This document shows positions 49,430 to 58,690 of a DNA stretch of 58,690 nucleotides, in pieces. The stretch comes from Halothiobacillus sp. GTDB lineage: Bacteria; Pseudomonadota; Gammaproteobacteria; JAAZVP01. The position numbers were made by a program, and so were the translations under genes. Positions within the stretch are counted from its first letter, which is position 1; every line of letters begins with the position of its first letter. The stretch lies in assembly GCA_018623495.1 (NCBI GenBank), contig JAAZVP010000011.1:1-58690 (forward strand), written 5' to 3'. The notes under the pieces are model-generated. The model searched no databases. It saw nothing but the letters and a program-made list of their open reading frames with translations, and was not told where the DNA came from.

Positions 49430-50038
49430 TCAGTCTTGTTGTTTCTCGGCGTCCATGCGCACCATGCGGACCCGGTCTTCCCGGCGCACGTCGAGCTGCC
49501 GGCCGATGTCCTGGTATTTGACGCCCTTGCGCCGACGCAGGGTCAGGCCGATGGCGGCCACGATCGCGGCCAGCAGGATCACCGCGGCGATCTCGAAGGC
49601 ATAGACGTATTCGGTGTAGAGCACCTCGCCGATCGCGCCGGTGTTGGAATAGCCCTCGGGCCGCGGCGCCGGGCTGCTCACCACCTCCAGGCCGAAGAAC
49701 CGCGGCCCCACCACCAGGGCGATCTCGACGATCATCAGCAGGGCGACGAACAGTCCCACCGGGAGGTTGCGGACGAAGCCCTCGCGCATGGGCGCGGTGT
49801 TGATGTCGAGCATCATCACCACGAACAGGAACAGGATCATCACCGCGCCGACGTACACCAGGATCAGCAGGAGCCCGAGGAACTCGGCCTCCAGCAGGAT
49901 CCAGACCAGGGCGACGTTGAAAAAGGTCAGCACCAGGTAGAGCGCCGCGTGCACCGGGTTGGGGGTGGTGATCATGCGCAGTGCGCCGACCACGGCCACC
50001 GTGGCGAAGATGTAGAAAAGAATCTGCTCGAAACTCAT
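49430..50038 (-). CDS. nuoJ: NADH-quinone oxidoreductase subunit J
   Basis: 202 residues, five membrane helices, including the conserved [17 protein letters not shown] helix. It is part of the membrane arm next to NuoH and NuoK. A hydrophilic C-terminal tail ([12 protein letters not shown]) faces the cytoplasm. The gap to nuoK is about 70 bases, the widest within this operon. Confidence 0.97.
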   Translation of the reverse strand: MSFEQILFYIFATVAVVGALRMITTPNPVHAALYLVLTFFNVALVWILLEAEFLGLLLILVYVGAVMILFLFVVMMLDINTAPMREGFVRNLPVGLFVALLMIVEIALVVGPRFFGLEVVSSPAPRPEGYSNTGAIGEVLYTEYVYAFEIAAVILLAAIVAAIGLTLRRRKGVKYQDIGRQLDVRREDRVRMVRMDAEKQQD

Positions 50039-50081
50039 AACCGGTTCCCGAAATCCTGCGTCACAGCGCCCGGCTGGGCGA

Positions 50082-50570
50082 TCAGCGGTAGGCCGCGTCG
50101 GCGCGGCGGTCGTCGGCGATCTGCTGCTCGTACTTGTCGCCGATGGCGAGCAGCATGTCCTTGTTCATGATCTGCTCGCCCCGGTTCTCGAAGTGGTACT
50201 CAAAAATACGCGTCTCGACGATGGAATCAACCGGACAGGCCTCCTCGCAGAAACCGCAGTAGATGCACTTGAACAGGTCGATGTCGTAACGCGTGGTCCG
50301 GCGGGTGCCGTCGTCCCTTTCCTCGGACTCGATGGTGATCGCCAGCGCCGGGCAGACCGCCTCGCAGAGCTTGCAGGCGATACAGCGCTCCTCGCCATTG
50401 GCATAGCGGCGCAGGGCATGCAGGCCGCGGAACCGCGGCGACTGCGGCGTGCGCTCCTCCGGGTAGTGGAGCGTGTACTTGCGGGCGAACAGGTGCCGCC
50501 CGGTCACGCCCAGCCCCATGAACAGCTCCCAGAGGAACCATGTGCGGAAGAAGTCCTTCAGCTTTCTCAT
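50082..50570 (-). CDS. nuoI: NADH-quinone oxidoreductase subunit I (two 4Fe-4S ferredoxin)
   Basis: 162 residues. Two 4Fe-4S motifs, [12 protein letters not shown] and [12 protein letters not shown], carry clusters N6a and N6b leading electrons to NuoB. The ATG at 50570 (MRKLKDFF) is chosen over the open frame to 50597. An AAGGGG site lies upstream within the nuoH–nuoI gap. Confidence 0.98.
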   Translation of the reverse strand: MRKLKDFFRTWFLWELFMGLGVTGRHLFARKYTLHYPEERTPQSPRFRGLHALRRYANGEERCIACKLCEAVCPALAITIESEERDDGTRRTTRYDIDLFKCIYCGFCEEACPVDSIVETRIFEYHFENRGEQIMNKDMLLAIGDKYEQQIADDRRADAAYR

Positions 50571-50584
50571 CGTGCAATAACCCC

Positions 50585-51640
50585 TTACGCGGCCCAAGGT
50601 CCGATCTCCAGCCAGGCGAACACGCCCTCGGCGAAGATCCAGACGATGGTCAGCGGGATGAACACCTTCCAGCCCAGGCGCATGATCTGGTCATAGCGGT
50701 AGCGCGGGAACGTCGCCCGGAACCACAGGAACAGGTAGAGGAAGATGGCCGCCTTGAGCAGGAACCAGACCACCCCCGGCACCCAGGCGAACCAGGACTC
50801 CATGAAAGTGCCGGCAAAGGGCGACAGCCAGCCGCCGAGAAACAGCACCGCGGTCATCGCCGAGATCAGCACCATGTTGGCGTACTCGGCGAGGAAGAAC
50901 ACCGCGAACGCCATGCCCGAGTATTCCACGTGGAAGCCGGCCACCAGCTCCGACTCGCCCTCGGCGACGTCGAAGGGCGCGCGGTTGGTCTCGGCCACCC
51001 CGGCGATGAAGAAGACGAAGAACATCGGCAGCAGCCAGAGCCAGTACCAGTCGAGGATATTGCCCTGCTGGGCGCGCACGATATCGCCCAGGTTCAGCGA
51101 GCCGGCCGCCATCAGCACGCCCACCAGGGCGAAACCCAGGGCCAGCTCGTAGGAGATCTTCTGGGCCGCCGAGCGCATCGCGCCCAGCAGCGCGTACTTG
51201 GAGTTGGAGGCCCAGCCGGCGAGCACGATGCCGTAGACCCCGGTGGCCCCGAGCGCGAGGACGTAGAGCAGGCCGGCATTGATGTCGGCCAGCACCCAGC
51301 CGTCGTCGAAGGGGATCACCGCCCAGACCGCCAGCGCCGGCACCAGGGTGATCACCGGCGCCAGGAAGAAGACGAACCGGTTCGCCTTCGTCGGCACCAC
51401 GATCTCCTTGAACATCAGCTTGACCGCGTCCGCGATGGGCTGGCCCCAGCCCCGCGGCCCGACCCGGTTGGGCCCCACGCGGACCTGGATGTAGCCGATG
51501 ATCTTGCGCTCGGCGAAGGTCAGATAGGCCACCACGGCCAGCAACGGCGCCAGGATCAGCGCGATCTGGATCAGGATCAGAAGCGTGGGCTGCATCCCGT
51601 CGGGGAAGAGGCCCAGAAAGGGGGCGAGTGTCTCAGCCAT
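50585..51640 (-). CDS. nuoH: NADH-quinone oxidoreductase subunit H
   Basis: 351 residues, about eight membrane helices, forming much of the quinone chamber. Signature stretches are [25 protein letters not shown] and [27 protein letters not shown], the latter with the acidic E-channel residues. Adjacent to nuoG and nuoI. Confidence 0.98.
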   Translation of the reverse strand: MAETLAPFLGLFPDGMQPTLLILIQIALILAPLLAVVAYLTFAERKIIGYIQVRVGPNRVGPRGWGQPIADAVKLMFKEIVVPTKANRFVFFLAPVITLVPALAVWAVIPFDDGWVLADINAGLLYVLALGATGVYGIVLAGWASNSKYALLGAMRSAAQKISYELALGFALVGVLMAAGSLNLGDIVRAQQGNILDWYWLWLLPMFFVFFIAGVAETNRAPFDVAEGESELVAGFHVEYSGMAFAVFFLAEYANMVLISAMTAVLFLGGWLSPFAGTFMESWFAWVPGVVWFLLKAAIFLYLFLWFRATFPRYRYDQIMRLGWKVFIPLTIVWIFAEGVFAWLEIGPWAA

Positions 51641-51651
51641 GCCTGCCTACC

Positions 51652-54027
51652 TTATCCCTTGACGATTTCGATTGCCGCGAATCCGCCGCCCAGCGTCTCG
51701 CTGCCGGGCATGCCCACCGGCACGTGAACACAACCGGGTGCGACACCGGCGTCGATGCGCACCGGCAGGCGGGCCTCGGCCGCGCCCTGGCGCAGGCGCA
51801 CCTCGTCGCCCTCCTCCAGCCCGCGGGCCTCCGCCATTGCCGGCGACACGGTGGCCGCCAGCGGCTCGACGGTGGCCGAGGCCTGCAGGTCCGCGGAGCG
51901 GCGCACCAGGTGGTCACCGGCGTAGATGGGCACCTCGGCGATCCGCACGTCGTCGACATCGCGGTAGTCGGCAACCACCGCCCGCGCGAGATCCAGGCGG
52001 TTGTCGAGTTCCACGTCCATGCAGGCCTTCTGCACCTCGGTACGCACGTCCTCGGACGAGACGTACTCGAAGCCCTCCAGCTCGAGCAGGTTGCCCATCA
52101 CCCGCAGCAGCTTCCAGCCCGGACGGGCCTCGCCCACCGGCCGGGCGGCGCCGGCGTGGCTCTGCCAGTAGCCCTCGGCGTTGACGTAGGTGCCGGAGGT
52201 CTCGGCGAAGGTGCCCACCGGCAGGATGGCGTCGGCGTACTCGCGCATCCGCTCGCTGGCGAACGGCGTGGAACAGACCACGAACTCGGCATCGTCCAGC
52301 GCCCGCATCGCCAGCGCGGGATCGGCGGTGTCGAACTCGGGCTCGAGGTTGTGCAGCCACAGGCCCGCCATGCCCTGGCGCAGCTGCTCGCGCCAGTCGC
52401 GACCGTGCCTGGCCGACGCGCCTCCCGCACCCCGGTGCGGCAGCATCCCGGCCAGCCAGGCACCGGCGCTGTTGCCGGCACGCGGCAGGTGGCCCACGCC
52501 CACGCCGGCCCGCTCGGCCACCAGGGCGGCCAGGCTGCGCAGCGTGGCGGCCCGCGGATGACCGGCGGCGATGGCGCCGAGATAGATCATGCCCTTGTCG
52601 GCATCGCGCAGCATCGCGGCAATGGCCTGCTCGGCCTCGCCCGGCTCGGCCTTGGCCAGCAGGCGGTCGAGCGCCTCGTTGCCCGTGGCCTCGCCGCCGA
52701 GGGCCGCGGCGATCGCCGCCAGGGCGTCGAGCATCGCCTCGGGGGCCACCACCATCTCCTGCTCGACGTCGAAGGTCAGCGGGCAGGCCCGCGGGTTGAC
52801 CTGGGCCACCCGGGCGCCGTTGTCGACCACGGCCTTGCGCAGGCGATTGGCCATGATCGGCTGCTCGGTGCGGATGCGGCTGCCCACCAGCAGCGCCGCG
52901 TCCAGGCCGTCGAAGTCCTGGATGCCGTGGCCGAGCCAGGGCATCACCGGAGCCTGTTCCTGGTCGGCGAAGTCGGTCTCCATCAGCCGGTGGTCGACGT
53001 TGCCGCTGCCCAGCCCGCGCATCAGTTTCTGCAGCAGGTAGAGCTCCTCGAGGGTGGAGTGCGGGGCCGCGAGCGCACCCACGGCGTCCGCCCCGCGGGC
53101 GGTGACGGTGTCCCGCAGGCCCTGGGCGACGAATTCCAGCGCCTCCTGCCACTCGACCTCCCGCCATTCGCCGTCCCGGCGGATCATGGGCCGCTCGACG
53201 CGGTCCTCGTGGTAGATGGCGGTGTAACTGAAGCGGTCGCGGTCGGCGATCCAGGTCTCGTTGATCTCCTCGTTCTCGCGCGGGACGACACGCATGATGC
53301 GGCCCTCGCGCGAATGCAGGAAGAGGTTGGAACCCACCGCGTCGTGCGGCGCCACCGCCCGGTGCTGCATCAGCTCCCAGGGACGGTGGGTGTAGCGAGA
53401 GGGCTTGGCGGTCAGCGCGCCCACCGGGCACAGGTCGATGACGTTGCCGGAGAGCTCGGAGACCAGGCTCTTCTCGATGTAGGTGCCGATCTCCATGTGT
53501 TCACTGCGACCCACCGCGCCCAGCTCGCGCAGGCCGGCAATCTCCTCGCCGAACCGCACGCAGCGCGTGCAATGGATGCAGCGGGTCATGTCGGTGGCGA
53601 TCAGCGGGCCGATGTCCTTGTCCTTGACCACCCGCTTGGCCTCGGTGTACTTGCCGACGCCGTCGCCGTAGCCCATGGCCACGTCCTGCAGCTCGCACTC
53701 GCCCCCCTGGTCGCAGATCGGGCAGTCGAGCGGGTGGTTGATGAGCAGGAATTCCATGGTGGACTTCTGCGCGGCGATGGCCCCCGGCGAGTTGGTCCAC
53801 ACCACCATGTCCTCGGCCACCGGCGTGGCGCAGGCGGGCATCGGCTTGCGCGCCTTCTCGATCTCGACCAGGCACATGCGGCAGTTGGCCGCCACCGACA
53901 GCTTCTTGTGGTAGCAGAAGCGCGGGATGTCGATGCCCGCCTCGTCGGTCACCTCGATGAGCATGGCGCCGCGACGCGCCTTCAGCTCTTTGCCGTTGAC
54001 CTTGATTGTGACCAGATCGTCGCTCAT
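51652..54027 (-). CDS. nuoG: NADH-quinone oxidoreductase subunit G
   Basis: 791 residues. The N-terminal ferredoxin-like 2Fe-2S domain (PRFCYHKKLSVAANCRMC) is followed by 4Fe-4S motifs (CPICDQGGECELQD and the CIHCTRCVRFGEEIAG region), then a molybdopterin-oxidoreductase-like domain that has lost its cofactor role in complex I. The length is close to the proteobacterial short form; I did not see the extra N7-cluster cysteine set, though I did not search exhaustively. Confidence 0.97.
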   Translation of the reverse strand: MSDDLVTIKVNGKELKARRGAMLIEVTDEAGIDIPRFCYHKKLSVAANCRMCLVEIEKARKPMPACATPVAEDMVVWTNSPGAIAAQKSTMEFLLINHPLDCPICDQGGECELQDVAMGYGDGVGKYTEAKRVVKDKDIGPLIATDMTRCIHCTRCVRFGEEIAGLRELGAVGRSEHMEIGTYIEKSLVSELSGNVIDLCPVGALTAKPSRYTHRPWELMQHRAVAPHDAVGSNLFLHSREGRIMRVVPRENEEINETWIADRDRFSYTAIYHEDRVERPMIRRDGEWREVEWQEALEFVAQGLRDTVTARGADAVGALAAPHSTLEELYLLQKLMRGLGSGNVDHRLMETDFADQEQAPVMPWLGHGIQDFDGLDAALLVGSRIRTEQPIMANRLRKAVVDNGARVAQVNPRACPLTFDVEQEMVVAPEAMLDALAAIAAALGGEATGNEALDRLLAKAEPGEAEQAIAAMLRDADKGMIYLGAIAAGHPRAATLRSLAALVAERAGVGVGHLPRAGNSAGAWLAGMLPHRGAGGASARHGRDWREQLRQGMAGLWLHNLEPEFDTADPALAMRALDDAEFVVCSTPFASERMREYADAILPVGTFAETSGTYVNAEGYWQSHAGAARPVGEARPGWKLLRVMGNLLELEGFEYVSSEDVRTEVQKACMDVELDNRLDLARAVVADYRDVDDVRIAEVPIYAGDHLVRRSADLQASATVEPLAATVSPAMAEARGLEEGDEVRLRQGAAEARLPVRIDAGVAPGCVHVPVGMPGSETLGGGFAAIEIVKG

Positions 54028-54056
54028 CGGCTTCTCGTCTCGCAGGTTGGGGGGCC

Positions 54057-55370
54057 TCAGGCAGCGGACCCGGACCGGCGGTCGTCAACCAGGCTGCGGC
54101 CGTGCTTGACGTAGTATTCGAATTCTTCTCGGAAGTGCTTGAGGAAGCTGCGCACCGGCGCGGCGGCGGCGTCCCCCAGGGCACAGATGGTGCGGCCCTC
54201 GATCTTGAAGGCCACGTCGTCGAGCTTGTCGAGGTCCTCCATGGTCCCCTGCCCCTCGACGATGCGGGTGAGCATGCGGTAGAGCCAGCCGGTCCCCTCG
54301 CGGCAGGGCGTGCACTGGCCGCAGGACTCGGCGTAGTAGAAGCGCGCCACCCTGCGCAGGGCCTGGACCATGTCGGTGGTCTCGTCCATCACCACCAGGC
54401 CCCCGGAACCGATGGCGGAGTCGGCCTTCATCAGCGAGTCGTAGTCCATGTTGGTGGCCAGCATGGTGTCGCCGGGGACGATGGCCGTGGAGGTGCCGCC
54501 CGGGATCACCGCCTTGAGCTTGTTGCCGTTGCGCACCCCGCCGGCGAGCTCGAGGAGCTTGTGGAAGGGCGTGCCCATGGGGATCTCGAAGTTGCCCGGG
54601 CGATTGACGTGGCCCGAGACCGACCAGATCTTGACCCCGCCGCTGTTGGGCACGCCGAGATCGGCGAACCACTGGCCGCCGTTGCGGATGATCGCCGGGA
54701 TCGACGACAGCGTCTCGGTGTTGTTGATGGTCGTGGGCCGGCCGTAGAGACCGAAGTTGGCCGGGAACGGCGGCTTGAACCGCGGCTGGCCCTTCTTGCC
54801 TTCCAGCGACTCGAGCAGCGCGGTTTCCTCGCCGCAGATGTAGGCACCCGCACCGAGCGACCCGTGCAGGTCCATGTCGATGCCCGAGCCCAGCAGGTTC
54901 TCGCCCAGCAGCCCCGCCTCGCGGGCCTCGCGCACGGCCTGCTCGAAGCGCCGGAAGGGCACGTCCATGAACTCGCCGCGCATGTAGTTGTAGCCGATGG
55001 TGGCACCGATGGAGTACCCGGCGATGGCCATGCCCTCGACCAGCGCGTGCGGGTTGTTCATCAGGATCTGGCGATCCTTGCAGGTGCCCGGCTCGGACTC
55101 GTCCGAGTTGCAGACGATGTATTTCTGGCCCGGGGCGTTGCGCGGCATGAAGCTCCACTTGAGACCCGTCGGGAAGCCCGCCCCGCCGCGGCCGCGGATG
55201 TTGGAGGTCTTGACCTCCTCGATCAGCGTCTCGGGGTCGGTCTTCTCCTCGAGGATCCGCTTCCAGGCCTCGTAGCCGCCCGTCTTGAGGTAGCTGTCCA
55301 GGCTCCAGGGCTCATCGTAATCGATGGTCGCGAAGCAGCAGGGCTCGGTCATGTACTCGACAACGGACAT
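54057..55370 (-). CDS. nuoF: NADH-quinone oxidoreductase subunit F (NADH-binding)
   Basis: 437 residues. NADH/FMN-binding glycine-rich segments GRGGAGFPTGLKWSFMP and GAGAYICGEETALLESLEGKKG, and the N3 cluster motif ESCGQCTPCREGTGW. It accepts hydride from NADH through FMN. Start at 55370, five bases after the nuoE stop. Confidence 0.98.
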   Translation of the reverse strand: MSVVEYMTEPCCFATIDYDEPWSLDSYLKTGGYEAWKRILEEKTDPETLIEEVKTSNIRGRGGAGFPTGLKWSFMPRNAPGQKYIVCNSDESEPGTCKDRQILMNNPHALVEGMAIAGYSIGATIGYNYMRGEFMDVPFRRFEQAVREAREAGLLGENLLGSGIDMDLHGSLGAGAYICGEETALLESLEGKKGQPRFKPPFPANFGLYGRPTTINNTETLSSIPAIIRNGGQWFADLGVPNSGGVKIWSVSGHVNRPGNFEIPMGTPFHKLLELAGGVRNGNKLKAVIPGGTSTAIVPGDTMLATNMDYDSLMKADSAIGSGGLVVMDETTDMVQALRRVARFYYAESCGQCTPCREGTGWLYRMLTRIVEGQGTMEDLDKLDDVAFKIEGRTICALGDAAAAPVRSFLKHFREEFEYYVKHGRSLVDDRRSGSAA

Positions 55371-55375
55371 GGCGG

Positions 55376-55876
55376 CTACTCCAGATCGTCCAGGATTTCG
55401 TCGACCTTCTCGGGCGTGAGATTCTCGTAGTAGACGTGGTCGACCTGCATCATCGGTCCGCCGTCACAGGCCGCCAGGCACTCTTCCTCGTCCTTCAGGT
55501 AGATCCGGCCGTCCGGCGTGCTCTCGCCCAGCTTGATCCCCAGGCGTTTCTCCACGTGTTCGACGAGCTCGTCACCGCCCATCAGCTTGCAGGCGATGTT
55601 GTTGCAGATGGATACGTGGTGCCGCCCGCAGGGCCGGGTCTCGAAGATCGAGTAGAAGGTCGCCACCTCGTAGACCTCGATCCGGGCGAGCTCCAGGTAG
55701 GCGGCCACGGCATCCATCAGCTCGGTGGTGAGATGACCGTCGTTCTGGTGCTGCACCGCCCGCAGCGCACCGAGCACCGCGGATTTCTTCTGCTCGGCGG
55801 GATAGCGCGCCACCCAGCCGTCGATCTCCTCGCGGGTGTGCTCGGAGAGCAGTCGGTTCACGTCTTGAGCGTTCAT
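55376..55876 (-). CDS. nuoE: NADH-quinone oxidoreductase subunit E (2Fe-2S)
   Basis: 166 residues, thioredoxin-like fold holding the N1a 2Fe-2S cluster. Cysteines lie in RPCGRHHVSICNNIAC and in EEECLAACDGGPMM. The ATG at 55876 overlaps the nuoD stop as TAATG, so these are coupled. Confidence 0.97.
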   Translation of the reverse strand: MNAQDVNRLLSEHTREEIDGWVARYPAEQKKSAVLGALRAVQHQNDGHLTTELMDAVAAYLELARIEVYEVATFYSIFETRPCGRHHVSICNNIACKLMGGDELVEHVEKRLGIKLGESTPDGRIYLKDEEECLAACDGGPMMQVDHVYYENLTPEKVDEILDDLE

Positions 55877-57129
55877 TAGCGATCCACCTCGCCAAACACG
55901 ATGTCCTGGGTGCCGATGATCGCCACCACGTCCGCCAGCATGTGCCCCCGCGACATCTCGTCGAGGGCCGACAGGTGGGCGAAGCCCGGCGCCCGGATCT
56001 TGAGGCGATAGGGCTTGTTGGCCCCGTCGGAGAGCAGGTAGACGCCGAACTCGCCCTTGGGATGCTCCACCGCCGCGTAGGCCTCGCCCTCGGGCAGCGT
56101 GAAGCCCTCCGTGAACAGCTTGAAGTGGTGGATCAGCGACTCCATGTCCGCCTTCATCTCCTCCCGGCGCGGCGGGGCGAACTTGTGGTCCTCCAGCATC
56201 ACCGGGCCGGGGTTGTCCCGCAGCCAGTCGATGCACTGGCGGATGATGCGGTTGGACTGGCGCATCTCCTCGATGCGCACCAGGTAGCGGTCGTAGCAGT
56301 CGCCGGTCTCGCCCACCGGGATGTCGAAGTCGAGCCGGTCGTAGACCGCGTAGGGCTGCTTCTTGCGCAGGTCCCATTCGACCCCGGAACCGCGCAGCAT
56401 GGGACCGGTGAAACCGAGCTCCAGCGCCCGCTCGGGGCCGACCACGCCGATGTCGACGGTCCGCTGCTTCCAGATGCGGTTGTCGGTGAGCAGGGTCTCG
56501 TACTCGTCCACCAGGCCGGGGAAGCGGTCGGTGAAATCCTCGAGGAAGTCCAGCAGCGAGCCCTGGCGGGCCTCGTTGAGCTTGTCCACTTCCTTCTGGC
56601 TGTGCCAGCGGGAGGCCTCGTACTGCGGCATGCGAGCCGGCAGGTCGCGGGCCACGCCGCCCGGGCGATAGTAGGTGGCGTGCAGGCGCGCGCCGGAGAC
56701 CGCCTCGTAGCAGTCCATCAACTCCTCGCGCTCGCGGAAGCAGTAGAGGAACAGCGTCATCGCGCCGATGTCGAGGGCGTGCGCCCCCAGCCACAACAGG
56801 TGGTTGAGGATGCGCGTGACCTCGTCGAACAGCACCCGGATGTACTGGGCCCGCAGCGGCGGCTCCACCTCGAGCAGCTGCTCGATGGCCCGCACGTAGC
56901 CGTGCTCGTTGCACATCATGGACACGTAGTCGAGCCGGTCCATGTAGCCGATGCTCTGGTTGTAGGGCTTGCTCTCGGCGAGCTTCTCGGTGGCCCGATG
57001 CAGCAGGCCGATATGGGGGTCGGCCCGGACGACGGTCTCGCCGTCGAGTTCGAGCACCAGGCGCAGCACGCCGTGCGCCGACGGGTGCTGCGGACCGAAG
57101 TTCAGGGTGTAGTTCTGGATCTCGGGCAT
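55876..57129 (-). CDS. nuoD: NADH-quinone oxidoreductase subunit D
   Basis: 417 residues, related to the large subunit of NiFe hydrogenases and lining the quinone site with NuoB. It begins [20 protein letters not shown], which carries the conserved His of the quinone pocket. It is a separate gene from nuoC, unlike E. coli where they are fused. Confidence 0.98.
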   Translation of the reverse strand: MPEIQNYTLNFGPQHPSAHGVLRLVLELDGETVVRADPHIGLLHRATEKLAESKPYNQSIGYMDRLDYVSMMCNEHGYVRAIEQLLEVEPPLRAQYIRVLFDEVTRILNHLLWLGAHALDIGAMTLFLYCFREREELMDCYEAVSGARLHATYYRPGGVARDLPARMPQYEASRWHSQKEVDKLNEARQGSLLDFLEDFTDRFPGLVDEYETLLTDNRIWKQRTVDIGVVGPERALELGFTGPMLRGSGVEWDLRKKQPYAVYDRLDFDIPVGETGDCYDRYLVRIEEMRQSNRIIRQCIDWLRDNPGPVMLEDHKFAPPRREEMKADMESLIHHFKLFTEGFTLPEGEAYAAVEHPKGEFGVYLLSDGANKPYRLKIRAPGFAHLSALDEMSRGHMLADVVAIIGTQDIVFGEVDR

Positions 57130-57135
57130 GGCGGT

Positions 57136-57846
57136 CTACGCCTCTTCTTCGTTCCGGTCCGCGTAGCGGTTGTCTTCGCGGACCACGCGCGGCACGAGCA
57201 CCCGCGGCTCGATGCTGACCGGCTCGTAGACCACGCGCTGGCGCTCGGGGTCGAAACGCATCTCGACGTTGCCGATCAGCGGGAAATCCTTGCGGAAGGG
57301 ATGGCCCACGAACCCGTAGTCGGTCAGGATCCGCCGCAGGTCCGGGTGGCCGTCGAACAGGATGCCGTAGAGGTCGAAGGCCTCGCGCTCGAACCAGTTC
57401 ACGCCGTTCCAGACCGGCGTGATGCTGGGCACCACCGGCATCTGGTCGTCCTCGGCGAAGACGCGCAGACGCAGGCGCCGGTTGTGGCGATAAGACAGCA
57501 GGTGGTAGACCACCGCGAAGCGGCGCTCCATGCGCGTGGGCTCGAGGGTGTCGCCGAACCGCAGGCGGCCGGTCGAGGCGCTCTCCACGCCCCGGCTGTA
57601 GCCCTCGGTGGAGGACTCGGTGGTAGCCCACTCGTCCTGGCCATAGGTGAGGTAGTCCACGCCGCAGGCGTCCACCGCCTGCTCGAAGGCGAAGGCCTCC
57701 TCGGCCTTGAGGGCCTCGGCAACGCCGAGCAGCTCCTTCGGCGCCACTTCCACGGTGACTTCACCGCGCTCCACGGTCACCGATTCCAGGCGCCCGCCAA
57801 AGCGGGCCTCGAGCTGTTCGGCCAGTGTCTTTGCAGCAGAACTCAT
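57136..57846 (-). CDS. nuoC: NADH-quinone oxidoreductase subunit C
   Basis: 236 residues, the 30-kDa subunit of the peripheral arm. Characteristic stretch is [39 protein letters not shown], seen in the C-terminal half. It links NuoD and NuoI and carries no cofactor. Six bases separate it from nuoD. Confidence 0.98.
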   Translation of the reverse strand: MSSAAKTLAEQLEARFGGRLESVTVERGEVTVEVAPKELLGVAEALKAEEAFAFEQAVDACGVDYLTYGQDEWATTESSTEGYSRGVESASTGRLRFGDTLEPTRMERRFAVVYHLLSYRHNRRLRLRVFAEDDQMPVVPSITPVWNGVNWFEREAFDLYGILFDGHPDLRRILTDYGFVGHPFRKDFPLIGNVEMRFDPERQRVVYEPVSIEPRVLVPRVVREDNRYADRNEEEA

Positions 57847-57859
57847 GGCTTACCCCGTA

Positions 57860-58336
57860 TCAGCGGGCGATGGTGTTGGTGCGCTGGATCTTTTTCTGCA
57901 ACTGCAGAATGCCGTAGAGCAGGGCCTCGGCGGTGGGCGGGCAGCCGGGCACGTAGATGTCCACGGGCACGATCCGGTCACAGCCGCGCACCACGGAGTA
58001 GGAGTAATGGTAGTAGCCGCCACCGTTGGCACAGGAACCCATGGAGATCACCCAGCGCGGCTCGGCCATCTGGTCGTAGACCTTGCGCAGGGCCGGCGCC
58101 ATCTTGTTCACCAGGGTACCGGCGACGATCATCACGTCCGACTGGCGGGGACTGGGGCGGAAGAGCACCCCGAAACGGTCGAGGTCGTAGCGCGACGCCC
58201 CGGCGTGCATCATCTCCACGGCGCAGCAGGCCAGGCCGAAGGTCATCGGCCAGAGCGAGCCGGTGCGCGCCCAGTTGATCAGCTTGTCGGCACTGGTGGT
58301 GACGTAGCCCTTTTCCAGAACGCCCTCTACTCCCAT
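57860..58336 (-). CDS. nuoB: NADH-quinone oxidoreductase subunit B (4Fe-4S, N2)
   Basis: 158 residues. Cluster N2 ligands: adjacent Cys pair in [11 protein letters not shown], Cys in [13 protein letters not shown] and Cys in [15 protein letters not shown]2 passes electrons to quinone. The ATG at 58336 overlaps the nuoA end by about ten bases; the longer frame to 58555 lies inside nuoA. Confidence 0.98.
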   Translation of the reverse strand: MGVEGVLEKGYVTTSADKLINWARTGSLWPMTFGLACCAVEMMHAGASRYDLDRFGVLFRPSPRQSDVMIVAGTLVNKMAPALRKVYDQMAEPRWVISMGSCANGGGYYHYSYSVVRGCDRIVPVDIYVPGCPPTAEALLYGILQLQKKIQRTNTIAR

Positions 58337-58683
58337 TCCAGCGCCCCCTTCTTCCACTCGTAGATGAAGCCGACGACCAGGATGCCGAGAAAGATCCCCA
58401 TCGCCACCAGGCCGAAGGTGCCGATGCTGTCCAGGCTGATGGCCCAGGGAAAGAGGAAGGCGATCTCCAGGTCGAAGATGATGAACAGGATGGCCACCAG
58501 GTAGTAGCGCACGTCGAACTTCATGCGGGAGTCCTCGAAGACCTCGAAACCGCATTCGTACGGCGAGTCCTTCTCGGCGTCCGGGCGCCGCGGCCCCAGC
58601 AGGTAACCGAGAACCAGCGGCCCCACGGCCACCAGGCTGCCGACCACCAGAAAGATCAGGATGGGAAGGTAGTTCTCCAGCAT
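58327..58683 (-). CDS. nuoA: NADH-quinone oxidoreductase subunit A
   Basis: 118 residues and three membrane helices; the conserved loop [24 protein letters not shown] carries the Cys near the quinone channel. First gene of the nuo operon; its ATG is at 58683, so the operon promoter and any regulatory region lie outside the window. Confidence 0.97.
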   Translation of the reverse strand: MLENYLPILIFLVVGSLVAVGPLVLGYLLGPRRPDAEKDSPYECGFEVFEDSRMKFDVRYYLVAILFIIFDLEIAFLFPWAISLDSIGTFGLVAMGIFLGILVVGFIYEWKKGALEWE

Positions 58684-58690
58684 AGACCCA

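Overview
The window is about 58.7 kb of high-GC gammaproteobacterial chromosome. The basis for that placement is the conserved order initiator tRNA–rimP–nusA–infB–rbfA–truB–rpsO–pnp, a 13-gene nuo operon with separate nuoC and nuoD, the acs/DUF485/actP acetate module, REP-like repeats with a RAYT transposase remnant, and strongly GC-biased codon use. An Ectothiorhodospiraceae-like or related halophilic lineage would fit, but that is inference; the sequence does not name a genus.

Left part (1–15.8 kb): a 90-bp tandem repeat array, xerD, and a MoxR ATPase/VWA pair with a small conserved gene, all on the minus strand. The acetate module acs–DUF485–actP follows on the plus strand, then tpx, a large PhnD-GAF-HD-GYP-GGDEF signalling protein, a DUF808 membrane protein, a lipase-like hydrolase and a VOC protein.

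Accessory island (15.9–18.8 kb): a decayed REP-associated transposase gene abuts an AT-rich stretch of four minus-strand genes separated by attC-like sites and opened by a GTTAGGT core. I read this as an integron gene-cassette array without an integrase (CALIN type). Its first gene looks like a PD-(D/E)xK nuclease and is broken by a one-base shift in an A8 run. The other three are a GTG-start protein of unknown function, a SWIM zinc-finger protein and a 70-residue protein. This is the most novel part of the window.

Centre (19.3–35 kb): a tightly packed six-gene catabolic operon on the minus strand (semialdehyde dehydrogenase, tartrate/isopropylmalate-type dehydrogenase, class III aminotransferase, D-2-hydroxyacid dehydrogenase, amidase, class I/II aminotransferase) whose substrate is not evident. 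Divergent from it are a cNMP/CBS/DUF294 nucleotidyltransferase with a DnaQ-like exonuclease, an HDOD-GAF protein and an EamA transporter. A 66-codon minus-strand gene lies between the last two. Tex follows on the minus strand.

Right part (35–58.7 kb), all minus strand: the pnp-rpsO-truB-rbfA-infB-nusA-rimP operon for translation and RNA decay, preceded by initiator tRNA-Met, then the complete nuoA–N operon for respiratory complex I with a DUF2818 gene at its end. Transcription runs from nuoA (58683) leftwards. The tRNA has its own promoter, and its terminator lies just before rimP.
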